This document shows, in pieces, positions 16,601 through 24,742 of a stretch of 32,387 nt of DNA (within the stretch, counting starts at the first letter, position 1; each line of letters begins with the position of its first letter). Source of the stretch: JBBTSQ01 sp038078755 (GTDB lineage Bacteria > Patescibacteriota > Minisyncoccia > Phycocordibacterales > JBAYGS01); the NCBI GenBank assembly GCA_038078755.1, contig JBBTSQ010000016.1:1-32387 (forward strand). Reading direction: 5' to 3'. A model generated the notes under the pieces. That model was given only the letters and a program-made list of their open reading frames with translations, ran no database searches and was not told the origin of the DNA. Position numbers and translations under genes: made by a program.

Positions 16601-17027
16601 AGATGTCGATCGGTTTTTCGCGCACTATTTTGCCGAGCTCAATTTAGGTAACTATGACTTCATTGCTCATCGAGATCCGGAGCCAGACCGCACACTCGTC
16701 AATAATTTTCTCTATCGGAATGGTAAGAGTACAAAGTTTGATGTAAAAATCGGTCTGCGTACCCTTACTCCGGCTGATTTGAAACTGCGTTTGGCGCTCG
16801 GGGTCAAACTCCGTGATACGCTCGAAGCCGCCAACCGAGAATTTGGCAGTGTGTCTGGCGCCGATGAGGCTATTCGATATGAGCAACGTAAAAAATATAT
16901 TTCGGCATTTATTGATACACTCGTCGGAGGTCTCAAGAAATTAGATCCTGACTTCAATACCATGACGATTACGTCTGGTACGCTCGTCTTAGATCAATTG
17001 CTCGATGCTCAAAGGAAAGCTAAATAG
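13644..17027 (+). CDS. Very large hypothetical protein, 1127 residues, one hydrophobic segment
   Basis: Not recognised. The N-terminal 850 residues alternate helical, charged, probably coiled-coil blocks (for example about 20-110, 190-270, 560-660) with Pro/Ala/Lys-rich linkers (about 170-215, 635-670, 805-848). A hydrophobic stretch (AATFVTAGLLGFGANEAF, near residue 856) could be one membrane helix. The last 255 residues include a possible folded domain (from about 950). No signal peptide is seen, so the long part would be cytoplasmic if the helix is inserted. It starts 17 bases after map, with GAGG close to the ATG. A structural or envelope-tethered role is only a guess. Confidence 0.75.
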   Translation: MKPRMERLLSPHSPEGEEKKLSKKQERALRNKKGDSSNASEAPKPFSESEYEQAIARIEEQIIAHVELLGGLKDASEFATEGESSFESILTLLGEEVEIATRQQDLPAVDLHNQRRSAVSKIISVLNDINDPAILKKIPGDTLSALCDRAVSGNLTIAQAEAEIANYTSLDTPPAKPANTSIESPAPVQEPEPVKPIAPVESKPASKPEANEHSQEALPDLSNPATVAEFVAKLKKIRETITVSDNDGESMTIPMSSMIEAVKRHIQNLKGMEQNRKRQAKEARAILKVAPQDFGYQAGLEKLFTDLGFIESVTARIEREKTAQEAFHTKISKTNSFAQLYEVLSQHMGTIQEQGQKFSVAEVISVLGEIERVADQKDHQAPPTNLIDMLPVECGVRAKAVELFTQINPPRVAGAVSLGERAQPEEVQAGANNLLKPPEKSNITYSAKPKSTGKNVIRVSPGARLQDIVEQQQGKKVTRAGRGFAGKPSVSSLESVVEDTVPASLVSVPQPDQSLKSGVLRRVESNSSSVDQDDPLMPRRMQGEGSAKEIDQKLTDFRNRFDEVSSGIEQIISLAENAQFKDQFKALAPQVRQIIERRNRLVSMPPNMRLDKYGTVIADLEKMFTALQDIVRGVPAEAAPKPVGKPAPKPTGPKPIPAPISGSAPAVAPESLEVSPKRKNTVRLTLTPEQKARMEANREAEAEVLKRKKSEKIIPPPPETRQEVLDRENKALKDSFADVEGRVSGLLKLYSGDAEIEAHKPKEVGAEILLKLEGKTIEVQNAILRESVTTYQNALAAIEAIVKQRQQARGGTASAPSASSGGASTGQPPQAPPPLAMPPNPTIPLPKKQNWFQRNLSKAATFVTAGLLGFGANEAFRGKDKSSQLIEDPSRNTQPIPAQRQTNPGVTVELPTNSVPERMTIVQDQTVEVRAGERAPTATPERVTERMPKVDFGAEFSKYADAVKSGWAVELFASADQDIARIQSPQDVDRFFAHYFAELNLGNYDFIAHRDPEPDRTLVNNFLYRNGKSTKFDVKIGLRTLTPADLKLRLALGVKLRDTLEAANREFGSVSGADEAIRYEQRKKYISAFIDTLVGGLKKLDPDFNTMTITSGTLVLDQLLDAQRKAK

Positions 17028-17040
17028 CGTGCAAAATACC

Positions 17041-17090
17041 TAAAAGGCTAAGCCGTAGGCTTAGCCTTTTAGGTGGCTCAACAGAGGGGT
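17041..17090 (+). repeat. Hairpin-plus-GTGGCTC dispersed element, copy 3
   Basis: A 14-bp perfect stem (TAAAAGGCTAAGCC and complement, loop GTA), then GGTGGCTCAACAGAGG. The stem is the same as that at 7057. It probably also terminates the 1127-residue gene. The following 17100-17217 hold TCTGT words and TATACTTTATACTTTCTAC, like the sequence before adk. Confidence 0.7.
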
Positions 17091-17217
17091 TACATTGAAA
17101 TCACTGTTCTTGTCTGTCATCTGTATTCTGTCGTCTCATGTCTACCCATCTGATTGTGAGTTTTTGTTCTGTATCCCCATACTTTATACTTTATACTTTC
17201 TACTATATACTGCTTCT

Positions 17218-17988
17218 ATGTCATGGTCTTCTCGTAAACAGACGATGTATATTGGGGCAATCGGAGGGACACTATTTGTGTTGATTGGAATACCGCTTTT
17301 TTTACTCCTGTATCATCCCGCCTCGTGTACTGACGGAAAAAAGAATCAGGATGAGGCGGGCATTGATTGTGGCGGATCATGCCAAAAAATTTGCTCGTTC
17401 CAAATTCCTGAACCGATTGTGAAATGGTCGCGCGCGCTTTCGGTGCAATCCAATGTGTACAATGCAGTCGCGTATATTGAAAATCCAAATGTTAGTTTTG
17501 GTGTCATACAGACCCCCTACATTTTTCGAATGTATGATGCGGCAGGAGTACTGATATCGGAGAGAAAGGGACGGACTTTTGTGCCACCCGGCAAAGTGTT
17601 TGCGATCTTTGAGCCGGCGATTGATGTGGGTGAACGGGTTCCCGAACGAACAGTGTTTGAATTTACCGAGGTACTTGATTGGAAGAAGATGGCTACGGTA
17701 GGCGATGTGCTTTCGGTGGCAACATTTGCACTTACCAACGAGACTACTTCTCCTCGACTGGAAGCCACCATTGCTAACCGGTCAGTCCGACCGGTACCTG
17801 ATACGGAAATTGTGGCGTTGATTTTTGATACTGAAAATAATACCGTTGGATTTTCGAGAACAATTGTTGAAGACATTCCCGCATCGGGAAGTGTTGGTAT
17901 CGTCTTTACTTGGCCGAAACCATTTCTAAGAAAGAGTGCTCGGGTGGAAATTGTACCTCGAGTCATTCCACAGCAGTATGGCTACTGA
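17218..17988 (+). CDS. Single-pass membrane protein with an extracellular Cys motif
   Basis: The 256-residue protein has a short basic N-terminus and a membrane helix (about residues 10-33). Directly outside is a Cys cluster (SCTDGKKNQDEAGIDCGGSC then QKIC). Similar C-x-D...DCGG-x-C motifs occur in exported proteins of Patescibacteria. The rest looks beta-rich and resembles FxLYD-type domains, by impression only. The open frame extends to 17095, but those codons come from dispersed intergenic words, so ATG 17218 is chosen. Its end overlaps the start of the RodA-like gene, suggesting coupled translation. Confidence 0.7.
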   Translation: MSWSSRKQTMYIGAIGGTLFVLIGIPLFLLLYHPASCTDGKKNQDEAGIDCGGSCQKICSFQIPEPIVKWSRALSVQSNVYNAVAYIENPNVSFGVIQTPYIFRMYDAAGVLISERKGRTFVPPGKVFAIFEPAIDVGERVPERTVFEFTEVLDWKKMATVGDVLSVATFALTNETTSPRLEATIANRSVRPVPDTEIVALIFDTENNTVGFSRTIVEDIPASGSVGIVFTWPKPFLRKSARVEIVPRVIPQQYGY

Positions 17989-19129
17989 TATATCGACCGC
18001 GACCCCAATCCAAACATTTCGCAAGATGCGAATTGATTGGCTACTATTGCTTGCGATAGTCCCCCTAGTGCTTGCTGGATTAGTAACCATCAATTCTTTT
18101 ACGGGTGAGTCAGATTTGTTTACTCGTCAGCTTATTTGGATTGCAATCTCCCTCGTTACTTTTTTTGTATGCGCGGTGATAGATTTTCGTTTTTTGCGAA
18201 GAACATCGGTTATTGTGACCTTGTTTGTCGGCGCTTGCGTATTACTTCTTGCGCTATTTGCTTTTGGTAGTGTGTCGGGAGGTGCCCAAAGCTGGTTTCG
18301 GTTTGGGAGCGTCTCATTTGAACCAGTGGATCCTATCAAACTGGTTTTGATCATGGTCTTGGCAAAATATTTTTCTAAACGCCATATCGAAATCGCCAAT
18401 ATTCGTCACATTGTTGTGTCGGGAGTATACGCGTTGATCATCTTTGCGTTGGTGTTTTTCCATCCAGATTTTGGCAGTGCATTGATTATTTTCTTGATTT
18501 GGTTTGGCATGGTGTTGGTATCGGGTATATCGAAACGCCATATCGCATTAGTTTTTTGTATCGCCGCTCTGGTTTTTGCAGGCCTTTGGACGGGAGTGTT
18601 TAAGGAGTATCAGAAACAACGGATCGTTAATTTTATTCACCCACTGGCGGATATTCGCGGGTCAGGGTACAACGCCTATCAATCGACTATTTCGGTAGGG
18701 TCTGGAGAAATGCTCGGAAAGGGAATGGGGTACGGGACGCAATCTCGATTGAAATTTTTACCAGAATATCAGACTGATTTCGTCTTTGCTGCATTTGCGG
18801 AAGAATGGGGCTTTGTCGGGGTGCTCATGGTATTTTTCTTATTCACGGTGGTTATCTGGAGGATCTTAGTGAATGCATTTTATGGGGCGACTAATTTTGA
18901 AATTTTATATGGGTTGGGCTTGGCGATACTTTTTATCAGTCACTTTGTGATTAATGTGGGGATGAATATTGGTTTATTGCCAGTGACGGGTATCACCATA
19001 CCGTTTTTGAGCTATGGAGGGACACATTTACTTACTGAATTTGCGGGACTCGGGGTGCTGATGGGAATGCGACGATACGCTCGAGGGGCACATAAGGAAA
19101 CGATGAGTAATGAATTTGTCGGTTTCTAA
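17978..19129 (+). CDS. rodA: RodA/FtsW-family peptidoglycan polymerase (SEDS)
   Basis: This 383-residue polytopic protein has about ten membrane helices. Family motifs include GSVSGGAQSWFRFG, the long loop GSGEMLGKGMGYGTQSRLKF followed by LPEYQTDFVFAAFAEEWGF, and the C-terminal PVTGITIPFLSYGGTHLL. SEDS proteins polymerise lipid II glycan strands, and RodA acts in the side wall with a class B PBP. Length and loop favour RodA over FtsW, but no partner PBP is in the window. ATG 17978 overlaps the previous stop by 11 bases. An upstream ATG at 17936 is possible but lies inside the previous gene. Confidence 0.85.
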   Translation: MATDISTATPIQTFRKMRIDWLLLLAIVPLVLAGLVTINSFTGESDLFTRQLIWIAISLVTFFVCAVIDFRFLRRTSVIVTLFVGACVLLLALFAFGSVSGGAQSWFRFGSVSFEPVDPIKLVLIMVLAKYFSKRHIEIANIRHIVVSGVYALIIFALVFFHPDFGSALIIFLIWFGMVLVSGISKRHIALVFCIAALVFAGLWTGVFKEYQKQRIVNFIHPLADIRGSGYNAYQSTISVGSGEMLGKGMGYGTQSRLKFLPEYQTDFVFAAFAEEWGFVGVLMVFFLFTVVIWRILVNAFYGATNFEILYGLGLAILFISHFVINVGMNIGLLPVTGITIPFLSYGGTHLLTEFAGLGVLMGMRRYARGAHKETMSNEFVGF

Positions 19130-19135
19130 TAAATT

Positions 19136-19327
19136 ATCAAAATTACCCCATCTGCTTTGTCGCCAGCTCCGTCCGCTCCCGTAACGTATTTCCATATACG
19201 TTTTGGTCGCGGTTCCTTACAGGAACGGTACACCTTTCGCTTTCTGAAGACAGAACGCTCAAGGTCTTGCGAAAGTGCCCCGCACTTTCTCACTCGCCGG
19301 CTTCGCGCATCTGGAGTAATTTTGATG
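19136..19327. repeat. Long imperfect hairpin element, copy 2
   Basis: TCAAAATTAC at 19136 and GTAATTTTGA near 19318 are inverse complements. CATCTGCTTTGTCGC, CCATATACG and GCATCTGGAG recur from the 11489 copy. It fills the gap between the convergent RodA-like and glycosyltransferase genes. Confidence 0.55.
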
Positions 19328-19336
19328 ATTTACTTT

Positions 19337-20464
19337 TTACTTATATAGTGAGTACGTTTTTTCTCGCATGGTTGCCACAGAAAAGTCCCGCACAATTTTC
19401 TGCTGTATGTTTTTTCCAAATATTTTTTGTTTGTCGCTATGTTCAAGAAGATAGGTGATTGCGGAAGTAATCTCTGTAGCATTCCTCGGTTTGATCAGTA
19501 TGCCATCTTCCATATCAGAAATTAGTTCTCGTATACCACCCACATCGGTCGAGATGATGGGTAGTCCAGCGCTTCCTGCTTCGAGCAAGACATACGGCAG
19601 ACCTTCTTTGACTGAAGAGAGAGTATATATATCAAATGCTGAAAGGAATTGAGACGCTTCTTTGCGCGCGCCGACCAGAAACACTTTTTCTGAAAGTTCG
19701 AGAGTCTTGATTAGTGTCGCAAGCGTCTCTCGTTCCTCGCCGTCACCGATAATCACCAGTCGGGTCGAGCGATCTTGCGCAAGGTCATAATAGCCAGAAA
19801 TGAGGTATTCAAAACCTTTGTTTTTATGAAGTTCGCCAATGGCTCCAATAGTAACGGTCATCGGCACAAATGGGAGACCCAACTGTTCTTCTGCGTCTTT
19901 TCGAGAGAGGGTTTGGGGTGGAGTAATACCGTTTGAGATGGTGACAATCTTTTTTTTAGGCGCGAAAGGTATTGCCAGTGCTTGACCACATTCACGCTGT
20001 GAGATAGTAATAGTGGTATGAGCGAGCATGAGGGTGACTAATGATACGCACTTGATCAGTATTTTTTGGATAAATGTGCGATCTTCGTTCCATGTCCATC
20101 CGTGGGCGGTTACGATGATGTTTTGGATACGAAGTAGTCGCCCGATCAGTGTTCCCAGTCCCGCCGCCTTTGGGCTGTTGAGGTGTAGGATGTCTGGGCG
20201 CTCACTTTTAATGATTTGCCATAATGTCCAGAATGATTTGGTATCTTTGCGCACGGATACGTCTCGGCCGAGAGTAGATAGTGGAATGGTGCGAATTCCT
20301 ACTACTTCCAGACGATTTTTGAGCTCATCCCCATCTTTAGTGCCGATAGCTACTACTACGTCGTACTGTTCTTTGGGTAGCCCCGTTGCTAAGTCGAACA
20401 CATAGCGTTGCGCCCCACCAAAATTACCTTTTGTTATAACATATAAAATCTTTGTTTTTTTCAC
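19337..20464 (-). CDS. GT4-family glycosyltransferase
   Basis: A 375-residue GT-B fold enzyme on the minus strand. The N-terminal domain has GGAQRYVFDLATGL (about residues 16-29). The C-terminal nucleotide-sugar domain has VTIGAIGELHKNKGFEYLI and the EX7E region KEGLPYVLLEAGSAGLP, followed by ISTDVGGIRELI. It probably adds a hexose to a lipid-linked or surface glycan. It faces away from the sugar transferase at 20602, with a shared divergent promoter region. Donor and acceptor cannot be read from sequence. Confidence 0.88.
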   Translation of the reverse strand: MKKTKILYVITKGNFGGAQRYVFDLATGLPKEQYDVVVAIGTKDGDELKNRLEVVGIRTIPLSTLGRDVSVRKDTKSFWTLWQIIKSERPDILHLNSPKAAGLGTLIGRLLRIQNIIVTAHGWTWNEDRTFIQKILIKCVSLVTLMLAHTTITISQRECGQALAIPFAPKKKIVTISNGITPPQTLSRKDAEEQLGLPFVPMTVTIGAIGELHKNKGFEYLISGYYDLAQDRSTRLVIIGDGEERETLATLIKTLELSEKVFLVGARKEASQFLSAFDIYTLSSVKEGLPYVLLEAGSAGLPIISTDVGGIRELISDMEDGILIKPRNATEITSAITYLLEHSDKQKIFGKNIQQKIVRDFSVATMREKTYSLYK

Positions 20465-20499
20465 AGTATTTGTGTGCGTAGTATTCAGATATTAACTAT

Positions 20500-20528
20500 A
20501 TCATATCGACTCTCCTTTCTGATTGTAA
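20500..20528 (-). promoter_or_regulatory. Putative promoter of the glycosyltransferase gene
   Basis: Read on the minus strand: TTACAA, 17 bases, TATGAT. Transcription would start near 20493, about 29 bases before the ATG. Confidence 0.45.
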
Positions 20529-20548
20529 GCTGTCGGTTTAAATATAGG

Positions 20549-20577
20549 TTGTTTTTCGACCATTTTATAGTTATAGT
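20549..20577 (+). promoter_or_regulatory. Putative promoter of the sugar transferase gene
   Basis: TTGTTT, 17 bases, TATAGT, within a TTATAG tandem run. It leaves a short leader before ATG 20602. Confidence 0.45.
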
Positions 20578-20601
20578 TATAACCACGAAATACCCTGTTG
20601 T

Positions 20602-21936
20602 ATGTCTATTTCAAATAAATATGAAGCCTTAGCGCTATTTCTGGGCGACACTCTCGTGTTCGTCGCGTCTTTATGGGTGAGCCTCTTTATTCGTTTTGGC
20701 GAGGCGCCGAGCGGATCATTTTTTCTAATCCACGGCATCTTTTTCTTACCAATATTTTTGTTCTTAGTGAGCGCTTTTTATCTTGCGTCACTCTATGGCA
20801 AGCGGGCATTGATTCTGCAGAGCCGATTACCCGGACTGATCTTTAGAGCTGAATTGGCGAGCGCGGTTTTTGCTGTATCGTATTTTTATGTTCTTTCAGA
20901 ACCACTTATCAACCCCAAGACTATTCTATTGATATATCTTGCGGTGTCGTATGCGGGCGAATTGTTGTGGCGTCGAAAAAGCGATAGTGTGCTCGGTAAT
21001 CACAAACGAGAGCCGGCGATTCTCATTGGCGCGGGTTCAGAAGTCGAAGAATTGTTTACTGAAGTAAATAATAATCCTCGCTATCATATCTATTTTGTAT
21101 CTCGAATACATCCGGATCAATTAAAAGTCACTGATCCAAGTATCTTTCGTGATCAAGTGACATCCCAGTCTATAAGTCTAATTGTGGCTGATTTCTATCA
21201 ATCACATACTGATCAACACGCCACCTCTTTATATCAGTCTGTTTCGGGGACAGTCAAAATGTTGCCAATGCACAAGCTGTACGAAGATGTCTTTGATCGG
21301 GTGCCACTTTCATTGGTTGGGCAACACTGGTTTCTTGAAAATAATTCTTCTAGTTCGTATTCGATATATGAAATTGGTAAACGATTCACCGAGACGATAT
21401 GTGCCGTAGTGCTTGCACTGGCGTCACTCGTATTATATCCATTTGTATTTTTGGCAATTTTTATCGAAGATCGGGGCAGTGTGTTTATTCGTCAAGAGCG
21501 TGTGGGCAGGGGAGGCAAGCCGATTACTATTCTGAAATTCCGCACTATGAGTGAGACCGTAGCGCAAAGTCCCGAAATGCGTATTACCAAAGTGGGTCGC
21601 GTGCTTCGCAATCTGCGTATTGATGAGTTGCCACAGCTATGGAATGTGGTTGGCGGGGAATTGTCTTTGGTCGGCCCTCGACCAGAATTACCTGTACTGG
21701 TGGAGCGGTATATCGCAGAGATTCCGTACTATGCGATGCGGCACACGGTATCGCCTGGATTGTCTGGTTGGGCGCAGATTCATCAGATTGACCCGCCGAA
21801 ATTTTCAGTAGCGATCGATCAAACCAAGATCAAGTTGTCATACGATTTGTACTATCTCAAAAATCGATCTTTTTTTCTTGATATGATTATTGCGTTTAAG
21901 ACTATTAAGACTTTACTTTCTCGAAGCGGAATTTAG
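20602..21936 (+). CDS. Undecaprenyl-phosphate sugar phosphotransferase (WbaP/WcaJ-like)
   Basis: A 444-residue polyprenol-phosphate glycosyl-1-phosphate transferase. Four N-terminal membrane helices (within residues 1-130), a Rossmann-like middle part (ILIGAGSEVEELF, about 140) and a re-entrant helix (about 265-290) lead into the catalytic domain. That domain has GSVFIRQERVGRGGKP, KFRTM, and DELPQLWNVVGGELSLVGPR. It starts glycan synthesis by loading the first sugar phosphate onto undecaprenyl phosphate. The neighbouring GT4 enzyme and PAP2 phosphatase fit such a pathway. Confidence 0.92.
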   Translation: MSISNKYEALALFLGDTLVFVASLWVSLFIRFGEAPSGSFFLIHGIFFLPIFLFLVSAFYLASLYGKRALILQSRLPGLIFRAELASAVFAVSYFYVLSEPLINPKTILLIYLAVSYAGELLWRRKSDSVLGNHKREPAILIGAGSEVEELFTEVNNNPRYHIYFVSRIHPDQLKVTDPSIFRDQVTSQSISLIVADFYQSHTDQHATSLYQSVSGTVKMLPMHKLYEDVFDRVPLSLVGQHWFLENNSSSSYSIYEIGKRFTETICAVVLALASLVLYPFVFLAIFIEDRGSVFIRQERVGRGGKPITILKFRTMSETVAQSPEMRITKVGRVLRNLRIDELPQLWNVVGGELSLVGPRPELPVLVERYIAEIPYYAMRHTVSPGLSGWAQIHQIDPPKFSVAIDQTKIKLSYDLYYLKNRSFFLDMIIAFKTIKTLLSRSGI

Positions 21937-21947
21937 TTTCTCATTCT

Positions 21948-22046
21948 CCCTTTATCAAAAGGGAGCACTGCATTCTGATGCAGGAGGGATTTTTGAAGTC
22001 AAAATCCTCCGACTGGAGTACCAGCCACCTCCTTTAGTAAAGGAGG
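21948..22046. terminator. Cluster of three hairpins after the sugar transferase gene
   Basis: Stems CTCCCTTT/AAAGGGAG (21948-21967), CTGCAT/ATGCAG (21970-21985) and CCTCCTTT/AAAGGAGG (22028-22046). The first probably terminates. The third resembles the unpaired Pu/Py words near 27065. Confidence 0.55.
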
Positions 22047-22082
22047 AATAAGACTGTGATTGAGGGGTTTATAGGCGTTCTG

Positions 22083-22091
22083 TGATACAAT
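22083..22091 (+). promoter_or_regulatory. Extended -10 promoter, possibly giving a leaderless mRNA
   Basis: TGATACAAT is an extended -10 identical to that at 5657-5665. The expected start point (about 22098) coincides with the ATG at 22099. No good -35 is seen. Confidence 0.45.
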
Positions 22092-22098
22092 TTTCCAT

Positions 22099-22626
22099 AT
22101 GAATGAGTCTGTACTTATGTTTCTCAATACCCTCGCCAACTCCAGTCCGCTGATTTCGCGCTGTGTGATTTTCTGTGCGGAATATCTGGGGTATGTGGTA
22201 TTGGTGGCGATTATTGCGTACGGTCTTTTTGGCAAAGATCGGAAGACAGATATTCGTCAGGTACTGTCACTTTTTGCTGTAGCTGCGCTTGCTTGGGTGC
22301 TCGTTTCTGTCATCAAACATTTTTTCCCATCACCGCGCCCGTTTGAAGCACTCACTTCAGTTCACGCATTGTATTTGCATGGCGGGATGGATTCATTTCC
22401 ATCAGGGCATGCCTCATTTTTCGGCGCCCTCGCTTTTGGGACATTTCACTACAGTCGCAAGATCGGCTGGCTCTTGCTCATCACCGCGATTATCATTGGT
22501 CTTGCTCGTGTCGCTTCTGGTATCCATTTTCCACTCGACATCCTCGGCGGATTTGCCGTGGCAGGAATCGCGTATTTCCTCTGGCGGGGGATTGTGGGGT
22601 TTGTTTCTGAGAAGCAAAACCTATAA
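22099..22626 (+). CDS. PAP2-family membrane phosphatase
   Basis: This 175-residue protein has five to six membrane helices. The three PAP2 motifs are intact: KHFFPSPRP (near residue 74), FPSGHASF (near 98) and ARVASGIHFPLD (near 136). Such enzymes remove phosphate from lipid phosphates. In this glycan neighbourhood an undecaprenyl-diphosphate phosphatase that recycles the carrier lipid is the likely role, though phosphatidylglycerophosphate is an alternative. Confidence 0.88.
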   Translation: MNESVLMFLNTLANSSPLISRCVIFCAEYLGYVVLVAIIAYGLFGKDRKTDIRQVLSLFAVAALAWVLVSVIKHFFPSPRPFEALTSVHALYLHGGMDSFPSGHASFFGALAFGTFHYSRKIGWLLLITAIIIGLARVASGIHFPLDILGGFAVAGIAYFLWRGIVGFVSEKQNL

Positions 22627-22642
22627 TTTGGGGGTATTGCTA

Positions 22643-22648
22643 TATAAT
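22643..22648 (+). promoter_or_regulatory. Consensus -10 (TATAAT) before the 22735 gene
   Basis: A perfect TATAAT with no convincing -35. It would give a leader of about 80 bases that includes the palindrome-like CCTAGTTCCTAGG at about 22692. Confidence 0.4.
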
Positions 22649-22734
22649 CATACCTGTGGTACATTTAAATGGTCACTGAAACGGTGGCCATTCCTAGTTC
22701 CTAGGGGTGAATCTCATCAACTGAGAGGTATACA

Positions 22735-23202
22735 TTGAAAACCAAAAAAGCAGATCGGGTCAGTATCACGGGTGCGAAAGCCGAAGCCATACGCTTGCTC
22801 CGCTACTCCTGTTGCGCCCTCATTGGCGAACAGGTCGAGGTCATCCGAGTCACTCTGAAGTGCTTGGTAGGTTCTCCTGAAGAAGGCCAAGTGATTTACG
22901 GGACCTATGGCGCGGTGCGATCACATACTGGAAAAATTCACAATTTCAGAATGACTATTGGCCTTCGTCGACACGAATCTGAAGGTATCTGGCAGGCTTG
23001 TCGCAATGCTCAAGTAATTGAAATTGATCACCTGTGCGGTGTAGTTAGTGCTGGGCTCTGTTATTCCTACGACACCCGGAATCGAGCCACTGAGTATTGT
23101 CCTGCTGTTCGGATCGACAGCCCTCCGAAGCTCGGTTCAAAAACTGTTCTTCTCTATCACCCTGCGCATGGTCATTGGACTCGGCTACGGGCTGATTATT
23201 AG
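22735..23202 (+). CDS. Hypothetical protein, 155 residues, TTG start
   Basis: Not recognised. It is soluble, basic and rich in Cys (six, none in a clear CxxC pair). The N-terminal helix (AKAEAIRLLRYSCCALIG) is followed by what looks like a beta-rich domain. The only sensible start is TTG at 22735, supported by GAGAGG 7 bases upstream. Like the genes at 5714-7008 it has a Shine-Dalgarno site and its own terminator, unlike the conserved genes around it. Confidence 0.6.
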   Translation: MKTKKADRVSITGAKAEAIRLLRYSCCALIGEQVEVIRVTLKCLVGSPEEGQVIYGTYGAVRSHTGKIHNFRMTIGLRRHESEGIWQACRNAQVIEIDHLCGVVSAGLCYSYDTRNRATEYCPAVRIDSPPKLGSKTVLLYHPAHGHWTRLRADY

Positions 23203-23223
23203 GTGCCGTCCGCATTCGTCGCA

Positions 23224-23250
23224 ACCACCGCTGGAAACAGTGGTGGTTTT
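23224..23250 (+). terminator. Terminator after the 22735 gene
   Basis: A 10-bp stem (ACCACCGCTG / CAGTGGTGGT, one G-T pair) with a GAAA tetraloop and a T-rich tail. Confidence 0.85.
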
Positions 23251-23300
23251 CTTATTTTTTGATTGTTTGTTGTGAGTTGTATTTTGTAAGTTATGCCAGC

Positions 23301-23328
23301 TTGCAAGTTACCTTTCTATCCGTATGAT
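23301..23328 (+). promoter_or_regulatory. Promoter of secD-secF
   Basis: TTGCAA, 16 bases, TATGAT. The leader before secD would be about 38 bases. Confidence 0.5.
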
Positions 23329-23372
23329 ATACAGATTACGAAATTAAAGGCTTTGCCTGATTATCTATCCGT

Positions 23373-24701
23373 ATGTTTAAAAACAGATTTTTCGCGCTTG
23401 TGTTGTTGCTCATTGGGATTGCGGTCGGTTACGGTGTCTACACTTCTCAAATTAAGGCTGATTCGAAATATCCTTTCAAGCTAGGACTGGATCTTTCCGG
23501 AGGCACACATTTGGTGTACGAAGCTGATACTTCAAAAATTGCTCCCACCGATATTGGGAATGCTATGTCGGCGCTCCGTGATGTCATCGAGCGTCGGATC
23601 AACATCTTCGGTGTATCCGAGCCGATTGTGCAATTGGAAGGGGGAAGTGTGTTTGGCAACAATGAGCATCGTCTGATTGTCGAGCTTCCGGGAGTCACCG
23701 ATCTCAATCAAGCTATCGATGTGATCGGCAAGACGCCATCACTTGAGTTTTTGTTGCTTAAAGATGAGGTAAAAGATTTGAGCAATATCGAAGGCAAGGC
23801 GATTTCAGATTTGTTTGATACCACCGGTCTCACCGGTCGCTTGCTTGAACGCGCGGCGCTTGAATTCAATCAAAATACTGGTGAAGCGATAGTGGCGCTT
23901 TCATTTAATAAAGAGGGCGCGGATTTGTTTGCCAAAATTACCAAAGAAAACATCGGCAAAAACTTGGCCATTTTCCTCGATGGCGATCTCAAGAGTATGC
24001 CGGTGATTCGAGATGAGATTGTGGGTGGCAAGGCGACAATCTCGGGCGGTTTTGTGGGCGAAGCAGGCCGCACCGAGGCTCGCACACTGGTTCGCAATTT
24101 GAACTTGGGCGCATTGCCCGTACCGATCGAGCTTGCCTCGAGCCAAACTATCGGCGCTACCTTGGGCGACGAGGCCTTGTCCGCTGATGTTACGGCTGGG
24201 GTGATGGCGTTTGCAATCATCGCACTATTTCTTATCCTCTGGTACCGTCTGCCGGGACTTTTTTCAGTGGTCTCGCTCGCCATGTATGTAGTAGTAAACT
24301 TGGCCATCTTTAAATTGATTCCAGTGACACTTACCGCCGCTGGTATTGCCGCGTTCATCCTCTCTTTGGGTATGGCGGTCGATGCCAACATCTTGATTTT
24401 TGAGCGATTGAAAGAAGAGCTCAAAAAGGGAAGTGATTTGCAAGATGCAGTGCGCGAGGGTTTTCATCGCGCGTGGCCGTCGATTCGAGATTCAAATATC
24501 TCAAGTATCATCACTGGCGTAGTGCTCTATTTCCTCGGTAGTAGCGCGGTGATTACTGGTTTCGCCTTGGTATTTATCATTGGCGTGTTGGTCAGTATGT
24601 TTACCGCGATCACGGTGTCGAGAACATTCTTGCTGATCTTCAAATTCCAAAACGCCGGCGCGTTCAAACGCTTCTTATTCAGTAATGGCTTCAGTCGATA
24701 G
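23373..24701 (+). CDS. secD: Protein translocase subunit SecD
   Basis: A 442-residue SecD. One N-terminal helix (residues 5-25) is followed by the periplasmic part with KLGLDLSGGTHLVYEAD, then five membrane helices with the RND-type motif GMAVDANILIFERLKEEL (near residue 332). SecDF uses the proton gradient to pull exported proteins through SecYEG from outside. The exported P1 region is shorter than in Escherichia coli SecD (615 residues), as in many bacteria. Confidence 0.96.
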   Translation: MFKNRFFALVLLLIGIAVGYGVYTSQIKADSKYPFKLGLDLSGGTHLVYEADTSKIAPTDIGNAMSALRDVIERRINIFGVSEPIVQLEGGSVFGNNEHRLIVELPGVTDLNQAIDVIGKTPSLEFLLLKDEVKDLSNIEGKAISDLFDTTGLTGRLLERAALEFNQNTGEAIVALSFNKEGADLFAKITKENIGKNLAIFLDGDLKSMPVIRDEIVGGKATISGGFVGEAGRTEARTLVRNLNLGALPVPIELASSQTIGATLGDEALSADVTAGVMAFAIIALFLILWYRLPGLFSVVSLAMYVVVNLAIFKLIPVTLTAAGIAAFILSLGMAVDANILIFERLKEELKKGSDLQDAVREGFHRAWPSIRDSNISSIITGVVLYFLGSSAVITGFALVFIIGVLVSMFTAITVSRTFLLIFKFQNAGAFKRFLFSNGFSR

Positions 24702-24742
24702 CTGTCTTTATACATTATACTTACTACTTAATACTTCCCTTT

